A stretch of DNA of 64,000 bases from assembly GCF_964204865.1 (NCBI RefSeq), contig NC_135251.1, forward strand, positions 13,950,001 through 14,014,000, given 5' to 3'. The DNA is from Styela clava (taxonomy: Eukaryota > Chordata > Ascidiacea > Stolidobranchia > Styelidae). Under the pieces are notes generated by a model, which was not told the origin of the DNA, did no database searches, and worked only from the letters and a program-made list of their open reading frames with translations. Numbering within the stretch: position 1 is the stretch's first letter; the number at the start of each line of letters is the position of its first letter. The position numbers were made by a program, and so were the translations under genes. Shown in pieces: positions 61,001 through 64,000 of the stretch.

Positions 61001-62506
61001 AAATAAAGAAAGAAGTTATATTCATGTTGCATCCAATGGTCTTCAAGGGTTTAGTATGTTATGTATACATATGTTATACTTTTGTGCCAATGTAGATGTG
61101 CATTTTTATGCACACAAATCAATCCAAATTATAAATATTATCCATTTTTTACCCAATTGTGCCATGTTAGATTTTTTCCTCCATGACATAAGACTATAGT
61201 ACTATTATGATTCTAGCCTCGATCGATAGAAGTATCACTGTTGGTTAGTTGAGTACGAGTCGTGAGTAAAGTCACGATTCATCTGAGTCTCGAGTCTAGC
61301 CTCGATCGATATGATTAGTTGAGTACGAGACGTCGTCATTTCCTTTAGATGAGTCTGAGTCTTTGATAAACAGCGAGTTGAGCTCCTCTCCCCAATGGAG
61401 TGAGCTGTTTTTCAATTGAAAAATAATTTATGCATAATGAAAACACCTTTAAATCTGACTAATCCTGATTTCTTCCTCGTATTATGTTTATAATTATCGA
61501 AGCTATCCTTTCCTTTATCAGATCTTCTTACTTCACTGAGAAGATCCTCAAGACATGCAGTGATTCTATTTGCCGTTCTACGGCGTTCACGAGCAGAACT
61601 ATACTTAGAAAATGATCTAGTTGTTGGCGGTGCACTCCGAGACACTAAACATGACTTTAATCTAGGTTTAGAGGGAGAAGGACAGTCGCTGCATGTTATA
61701 GGACTAGCTTCACTAAAACGCAATGTTCTTGGAGTTGATTGTCTTCTAGTTCTCGGACTATGTACTCCGATAGGGATAAATGCCTCACATCTGCCTTCTG
61801 GAAAGCGAGCGTCCTGCTTTGTGGATAAGTATCGCGTATATGAATGAAAAGGACTAGGAGATCTCTGCCATGGTCTGTATGGCTTTGGTTTTTCTAAGTA
61901 TCCTGTTCTATAACTCTCCACATAATTCGATCTTGCTATATCTGAATACTCTGATGATATGCTGTCGGTATCTGAATAAAATGATAGAAAATTAAGGAAT
62001 AGTACATTGTCTTATTCTGTTCTTAATAACAATACTGTACTGCAATGCCATCTTTTTAGAATATAGACAGGGTGCAAGTGCAACCAGGCCATATAACGAT
62101 AGGTTAGATCGGAAACATTGCCCAACATTGGGATAGTATTACGCCCTGCTCGCTTATAAAATATCTTTGTCGTATCAAAATATAAAAAGGCTCATTCTCC
62201 TTAATTATAATAGCCAATTTGATTGGCTTCGTTTTTCATTTCGTAAATCGCATTTTAAAAAAATTCAGCAAAAAGAGCTTGCATGCAAAAAAAAAGAGCA
62301 GTATTGCATTTGCATCCTTGGATATAAAAAAACAAGTGTGCTTTGGTGATGCTTTCATTTAGCAATATAAAAATATTCTGAGATCTTTAATTTAGATCTT
62401 AATAAAGAGAATAAAAACGGTTAGAAATTCTTCATACCATCACTGCTGTTACTGAGTTGAATACCATATCCATTTCTAGGAGATGCCATACCATTTTGTC
62501 TCGGAG
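58065..62506 (-). CDS. SPATA6: SPATA6-like protein, C-terminal part
   Basis: Six exons on the minus strand join in consistent phase: 62506-62438, 61971-61447, 60896-60743, 60346-60205, 58823-58750 and 58206-58065 (stop TGA). The product is rich in Ser, Arg and Pro, with no membrane segment. Two parts resemble vertebrate SPATA6: RTPLEQRMRG with SPYEKIRDRVRALL, and the C-terminal NDNEYWNEMASVFTGRSHR followed by AVFENNLDKIYDD. SPATA6 is needed for assembly of the sperm head-tail connecting piece. Its N-terminal conserved domain must lie beyond 64000, because no further exon was recognised in 62507-64000. The large exon (175 codons) is variable and has only compositional similarity to the family. 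A SPATA6L-type paralogue is possible. Confidence 0.78.
59420..59600 (+). repeat. tRNA-derived SINE copy
   Basis: GGGTTCAAATCCCACACC (B box) is followed by CACCCAGAGTGTAATAAATT, GGCAGGCAATGCC and a CATGCAGAGCCTTGTTAGGA block. It lies in a SPATA6-like intron and matches copies at 60375 and 63345. Confidence 0.65.
59761..59978. repeat. MITE-like element, long form, copy E
   Basis: GGTACTCCCGTAGTGTGTGT and CCAGGTTAGGGTTAGG start it; TACACACACTTCCAGGAGTG ends it. The interior (GTTAGCCAAGTGAATTTACC, TTTCAGTCCTTTCACACAAC) matches copy F in reverse orientation and partly copy A. Located in a SPATA6-like intron. Confidence 0.75.
60375..60570 (+). repeat. tRNA-derived SINE copy
   Basis: GGTTCAAATCCCATTCTCCC with GATCACCCAGAGTGTATAAT and TTGGGTAGGCAATG, then CCTTCC, GATATCAGTGGCTGCC and a GTGAAAAAAAC tail. 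Closest match to the minus-strand copy at 2620-2830. Confidence 0.65.
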
Positions 62507-63344
62507 CTGGAAAAAAATCATAAAATCGATTATTATTATTAGGTAAATATGAATGAGACACATAAAAAACAAGTTAACAAGATATCCAAAGTCCCAAAAT
62601 AGAATCATTACGAAACCAATAGGCAATAGGCATAAAAATGTTTTAAATAAAGAAATTAGTAATTGATATTTTGAAAGGACATTGGATCAAATTCAAGAAA
62701 TAATTTAACTGTTATGATCAATTGTCAAATTTATGTTGAATTATATTACAACTTAAATCAGTAGAAATATTTAACCTGAAGAACATAGGTAAAGTACATA
62801 ACAATGATACACAAAGATATAAAGCTATCTTGAATTCACTCACAAAACAACTTTCATTGGAACATAGACAATAGAGGACAAGAACTATACCAAATGTACG
62901 GTCCATAGTTGATGTGGACACATTTTACAATAAAGGGTATTTATACTGTACGATCATCGAGTACTTAAATACTTAACTGCCGGTATTCAACAACTTATTC
63001 AATGAGTAGCTTTTCCATTGTTACTACAGTACGACAGTTGTTTTTAAAGGCCAGTACTAACGTACGAACGACTCATCTCAACTTTCTTTGTTTACTATTA
63101 CTCGTTTGTTTGTTTTGTATTTAAAATGTATTTCATTGTAGCGTAGCGTGTTATTCCCTAGCCACATAGGTGGAATGTAAAGTTACTGTTAAGATAGGAT
63201 CTTGGGCAAACTACCGGTAGGTGCATATGACATTGAAAGTTACAGAACCTGTAGATCAATGCTTAAGTCATAATGCGAAAAACAAAATTGAATATTTATT
63301 GATTCTGAATACAACCTATTAATAATGTATTAATGATTATATAG
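62507..63344 (-). other. SPATA6-like intron or upstream region
   Basis: The exon beginning at 62506 has a clear acceptor (TTTTTTTCCAG) and starts mid-codon, so the gene continues upstream. No exon with matching phase was recognised before the window ends. Confidence 0.5.
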
Positions 63345-63434
63345 CAATAATTGGGTAGGCAATGCTTGAAAGATCCCTGTTTTTCCAAACTATTGTAGCT
63401 CCTGACTTAACAATGGCTGCTCATGCAGAGTCAT
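63345..63434 (+). repeat. Partial SINE copy
   Basis: AATTGGGTAGGCAATGCTTG and GCTGCTCATGCAGAGTCATG match the 3' halves of the copies at 59420 and 60375. The tRNA-like head is missing, and MITE copy F begins directly after it. Confidence 0.5.
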
Positions 63435-63638
63435 GGGCGCTCCACAAGTATGTATAAAAAATATGGAGGTAACTAATTTTGTTCGCCTACTTCACATCAA
63501 GTTGTGTAAGGGGACTGAAACCTATGAACAGGGGGTATATTCACTTGGCTAACACAAACAGTCCCCTAAATCTAAATAAGGAAAATCGGAATAAAACTAT
63601 GGCCTAACCCTAACCTGGTACACATACTATGGGAGTAC
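63435..63638. repeat. MITE-like element, long form, copy F (reverse of E)
   Basis: GGGCGCTCCACAAGTATGTA at the left and TAACCCTAACCTGGTACACA plus TACTATGGGAGTAC at the right. Read in reverse it tracks copy E almost throughout, including the GTAGGCGAACAAAATTAGT block. Confidence 0.75.
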
Positions 63639-64000
63639 AGAATCCTGTTCGAAGTAAAAGACATATGAATAAGTTTAAAAAAAAATGTTGAGACAAATTT
63701 GCACAAATAAATATTTCAATAAATTTGGGAAATTGAAAATAAAACTTGTTCAAATTTGCTGTACAAAAGTTAAAGAATTGGTATATTAGCTTGGAAATCA
63801 AATAATGATTTTTCAAATAATACCATTTGCTGAAATATCCCAGAACGAAAATTTAATACAATATTTCAAATATAACAAACTTAATAAATCAACATATTTC
63901 AAATACAACGATATTTTTGTAGGACTATTCGCATGGAATTCCATTTAGAAAAAAAAAGTTATGTGAACTAAAATTTTTATACATATTTATCTGAACAAGG

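Overview
This window is eukaryotic. It is an AT-rich animal chromosome segment with GT-AG introns, intergenic gaps of several kb and many interspersed repeats. The gene content (a vertebrate-like hedgehog, an ABCA3-type transporter, BAF and a SPATA6-like gene), the many short DNA transposons and the tRNA-derived SINEs suggest an invertebrate deuterostome. A tunicate (ascidian) is my best guess, but this is inference and nothing here proves the species.

Layout. At 0.6-5.9 kb (+) lie the last six exons of an ABCA3-like transporter, covering the whole second ATP-binding domain; the rest of the gene lies before the window. At 10.6-11.5 kb (+) two exons join in phase into a short unidentified reading frame, with possible untranslated exons to 13.6 kb. 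At 16.36-17.04 kb (+) is a complete two-exon barrier-to-autointegration factor gene. At 19.27-21.96 kb is an apparently intact hAT transposon with inverted ends, a perfect 8-bp target duplication and a 732-residue transposase (-). At 22.18-27.91 kb is a second hAT insertion, also with a perfect 8-bp duplication, containing LTR-like repeats and a minisatellite. At 30.77-46.09 kb (-) is a complete four-exon hedgehog gene with a 10-kb first intron. At 58.07-62.51 kb (-) are the last six exons of a SPATA6-like gene whose 5' part lies beyond the window.

The four recognised genes do not form a pathway: lipid transport, chromatin and nuclear envelope, secreted morphogen, and sperm or cilium structure. 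They are independent neighbours separated by repeat-rich DNA. The most notable non-genic content is the layered transposon record. One autonomous hAT element has a non-autonomous partner with matching ends inside the hedgehog intron, and that partner itself carries a smaller palindromic element. Other content includes at least two tRNA-derived SINE families, a family of palindromic elements with a telomere-like core, and a head-to-head pair of 16-bp minisatellite arrays. I saw no CRISPR array, operon, rRNA gene or genuine tRNA gene.

Exon borders were placed by eye from splice signals, reading phase and remembered family sequence. No alignment or database search was run.
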